Below are positions 62,005 through 64,000 of a stretch of DNA of 64,000 nucleotides, one piece after another. The notes under the pieces were generated by a model, which made no database searches, was not told where the DNA came from, and saw only the letters and a program-made list of their open reading frames with translations. Positions within the stretch are counted from its first letter, which is position 1; each line of letters starts with the position of its first letter. This DNA comes from Bacillota bacterium (GTDB taxonomy: Bacteria > Bacillota > Clostridia > Oscillospirales > Oscillospiraceae). Both the position numbers and the translations under genes were made by a program. The stretch is taken from positions 124,001-188,000 of the forward strand of contig JAEWKA010000008.1 in the NCBI GenBank assembly GCA_023386265.1, in the 5' to 3' direction.

Positions 62005-63041
62005 CGTACCGCAAGCTCCTTTTCTTCGGTTTCTTCTTCCAATATTACGCCGCTGATCTTCTTTTTGGAGCGAAGCGCCTGATAGGAGGAAATGCTGATT
62101 CCGAGGATGATTAGCACGCCGGTAACGAACTTCGCGGAATAGGTCGGGATGCCCAGCAAAATGAGGTTTGTGTTGACCGTCATCATCAGCAGCACACCCA
62201 GCAGCGCGCCCTTGATACTGCCGACGCCGCCGGAGAGCCTTGTTCCGCCGAGGACCGTAGCAGCGATACAGACCATTTCATAGCCGTTGAGCGTTGTGGG
62301 CTGGCAGGAACCTGTCAAAACAGTTCTTGTCATGCCGCCCAGACCAGCCAGCACTCCCATGAAAGCAAACACGAATATCTGGATAAATACCGTGTTGAAG
62401 CCCGCGCGCTCGGCGGAAACGGGGTCGCCACCGAAGGCGTATATGCCTCTTCCGAGCATAGTGTAGCGCATCAGCACACCTACCAGAACAATTACGCCCA
62501 GCATCAGCAGAAACAACACCGACAGCGGACTTGTCAGGCCCGTCTGGCTGTTCGTTGCCACGAACAGATAGGAGCTTGCGAGCTTCTCAAGGGGCACAGC
62601 CATGACCGCAATGACGCGGCACTTCAAAACACCCTGAAGTACGCCCATATAGATGCTCGAGGTAGCAAGGGTTATGATCAGCGTGGGGAGCTTAAGCCAG
62701 GCCGCTAGGATCCCGTTGACCATGCCGAGGAGCATACCCAGAATCGCCGCTATCACGAACAGCACCCAGACGGGGCCTGTGTAGTTTGCGGCGGTTGAAA
62801 CAGAGGTAACGGTGTACATGGTGAGCATCGCAATCGCCGGAAAGGAGACGTCGATGCTGCGTGCGGTGATCTGCATCATGACGCCCAGCGTGAGTATGAC
62901 GGGCAGGATGCAGGATCGGGCAAGGTCGACCAGACTGTTGGAGGTGAAAAATTGACCGCTCTTTGCCTGAATGACAATAATGAGCAGGATGAGCACCACC
63001 GAAACGTAGAACTCATTTTTCTTAAGCAACTTTTTTATCAT
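62001..63041 (-). CDS. Sugar-type ABC transporter permease
   Basis: 346 residues; the ATG at 63041 has GAGGGG at a proper distance, while an in-frame GTG 6 bases upstream is too near the site. BPD_transp_2 family: RSIDVSFPAIAMLTMYTV, GLGGMTRTVLTGSCQPTTLNGYEMVCIAATVLGGTRLSGGVGSIKGALLGVLLM. The sequence MMQITARSIDVSFPA takes the place of the usual SGGIDLSVG. Four-base overlap with the next permease; nine bases after the ATPase gene. Confidence 0.92.
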   Translation of the reverse strand: MIKKLLKKNEFYVSVVLILLIIVIQAKSGQFFTSNSLVDLARSCILPVILTLGVMMQITARSIDVSFPAIAMLTMYTVTSVSTAANYTGPVWVLFVIAAILGMLLGMVNGILAAWLKLPTLIITLATSSIYMGVLQGVLKCRVIAVMAVPLEKLASSYLFVATNSQTGLTSPLSVLFLLMLGVIVLVGVLMRYTMLGRGIYAFGGDPVSAERAGFNTVFIQIFVFAFMGVLAGLGGMTRTVLTGSCQPTTLNGYEMVCIAATVLGGTRLSGGVGSIKGALLGVLLMMTVNTNLILLGIPTYSAKFVTGVLIILGISISSYQALRSKKKISGVILEEETEEKELAVR

Positions 63042-63050
63042 ATGCACCCC

Positions 63051-64000
63051 TCAATCCTTTGACGTGACAATGGAAACCAGCTTGTCTTCGTCCAGTTCTC
63101 TGTTGCTCAGCTCGTCGGTGATGCGTCCCTTCTTGACGACCAGAATCCGGTTGCAGTTCTGAATCACTTCAAGAATATCGTCGGAAATAATGACGACGGC
63201 TGTCGTTTTGCTCTTGACTATCTCTCTGATTTTTTCGTGCAGGTCGAATTTCGCGCCGATGTCAACGCCGACCGTCGGGCCGTTGAGGATCAGCACGTCG
63301 GGGGCTGTTTCAAGCCATTTGGCGAGCACGACCTTTTGCTGATTGCCGCCGGACAAGGTGCTGATTGGATCATCGATGTTACCCAGCTTGATTGAGAGCG
63401 CCTGCTGCCATTTCGTGGCGTCGGCATCGATGCGCATTTCGTCAATCGCGCCCTTATCCGTTCTCATGTCGTCGATGTTGGCAATCGAAATGTTGTCCTT
63501 GATCGACTGGAGCAGAAAAAGCCCTTCCGTCAGTCTGTCCTCGGGGACATAGGCAATCTTATTTTTAAGCGCGTCCTGCGGGGATTTGATTGTGACTTGC
63601 TTGCCTTTGATATAGATCTCGCCGCCGTCGGGCGGGTAGAGTCCGAAAAGGGACATGGCAAGCTCAGTCCGGCCGGAGCCGAGCAGACCCGTTATGCCCA
63701 GTATTTCTCCTGGCATGACCTTGAATGAGATGTCCTTGAAGGCGTCCTTCAGATAGAGGTCCTTTACTTCAAACAGGGGTGTGTCGTCCTCTGCGTCAAA
63801 GAGGAAATTGTTGCCCTCCAACTTTCGGCCGGATATGTAATAGATCATCTTTTCGTGGTTGACGTTTCCGGTGGTGTCCGTTATGACGTGGCGGCCATTG
63901 CGCATGACGGTAAAGCGGTCAGCGATCTCAAAAACCTCGTCGAGCTTGTGGCTCACGAACAGGATTGTCACGCCTTTGCTCTGGAGGGTTTTGATGATTG
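63051..64000 (-). CDS. Sugar ABC transporter ATP-binding protein (partial)
   Basis: The C-terminal 316 codons of a double-ATPase RbsA/MglA/LsrA-like protein; its start is beyond the right edge. Visible: the end of the first ATPase (VSHKLDEVFEIADRFTVMRNG) and the full second one with Walker A-like GLLGSGRTELAMSLFGL, signature LSGGNQQKVVLAKWLE, and a changed Walker B, VLILNGPTVGVD, where D-E is replaced by N-G. The second site is thus probably poor in hydrolysis. Upstream of two permeases; a substrate-binding protein gene is expected outside the window. Confidence 0.9.
   Translation of the reverse strand, partial: IIKTLQSKGVTILFVSHKLDEVFEIADRFTVMRNGRHVITDTTGNVNHEKMIYYISGRKLEGNNFLFDAEDDTPLFEVKDLYLKDAFKDISFKVMPGEILGITGLLGSGRTELAMSLFGLYPPDGGEIYIKGKQVTIKSPQDALKNKIAYVPEDRLTEGLFLLQSIKDNISIANIDDMRTDKGAIDEMRIDADATKWQQALSIKLGNIDDPISTLSGGNQQKVVLAKWLETAPDVLILNGPTVGVDIGAKFDLHEKIREIVKSKTTAVVIISDDILEVIQNCNRILVVKKGRITDELSNRELDEDKLVSIVTSKD

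Overview
The window looks like the chromosome of an anaerobic, Gram-positive, spore-former-related member of the Clostridia, probably near the Oscillospiraceae/Ruminococcaceae. Evidence: a single-chain pyruvate:ferredoxin oxidoreductase, a membrane pyrophosphatase, S-layer-homology (SLH) proteins, a GerMN lipoprotein, the darA-holB-ricT and rpmH-rnpA-yidD-yidC-jag gene orders, strong AGGAGG-type ribosome sites and frequent TTG starts. Housekeeping DNA is of moderate GC content. Two islands, at about 0.54-3.7 kb and 46.6-58.3 kb, are visibly more AT-rich or rich in broken mobile genes. I see no rRNA gene, complete tRNA gene or CRISPR array.

Layout. 0-0.44 kb: 5' part of a lipoprotein with calcium-loop-like repeats. 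0.55-3.6 kb: mobile-element debris (a serine recombinase without its catalytic domain, a small basic ORF, a possible HUH-type protein) next to an orphan protein with a hydrophobic tail. 3.8-14 kb: phosphopantetheinyl transferase, PFOR, Asp23 plus a FakA-like fatty-acid kinase subunit, ricT/holB/darA, and an Mbeg1-like hydrolase. 14.2-18.9 kb (minus strand): acyl carrier protein, jag, yidC, yidD, rnpA, rpmH, then queT-queH for queuosine. 19-24.1 kb: an SLH/beta-solenoid/L,D-transpeptidase fusion, dCMP deaminase, proC, dacF. 24.2-34.8 kb (mostly plus): comEA-like gene, a response regulator-kinase-GerMN operon, a sulfhydrylase, yqeG, an aminopeptidase, efp, a His/Cys-rich protein, two GNATs, an MBL hydrolase and DUF2461.

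35.6-40.4 kb (minus) is a catabolic operon: DhaL, DhaK, an LsrF-type aldolase/thiolase, a DUF1097 membrane protein and a small VOC-like protein, preceded by a SorC-family regulator. Inverted repeats of the form GGTTAC-N4-GTAACC lie in the operon leader and, in weaker form, upstream of the regulator. A close match also overlaps the -10 of a distant sodium:solute symporter (45.0-46.5 kb), which suggests a three-promoter regulon. Between them lie hppA (40.7-42.8 kb) and a DUF2089/SHOCT/YvlD-like envelope-stress operon (43.2-44.8 kb).

46.6-58.3 kb is an accessory island. A 1,945-residue SLH adhesin, a 68-residue Cys protein and an AgrC/AgrA-like two-component system (whose regulator appears to start at ATT) lie between two diverged ~100-bp direct repeats, with IS3-family and serine-recombinase remnants around them. 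58.5-64 kb: an orphan gene behind a structured leader, a CoA-transferase, a HAD-phosphatase remnant, and a sugar-type ABC transporter (two permeases and a partial double ATPase) with a degenerate Walker B in the visible domain.
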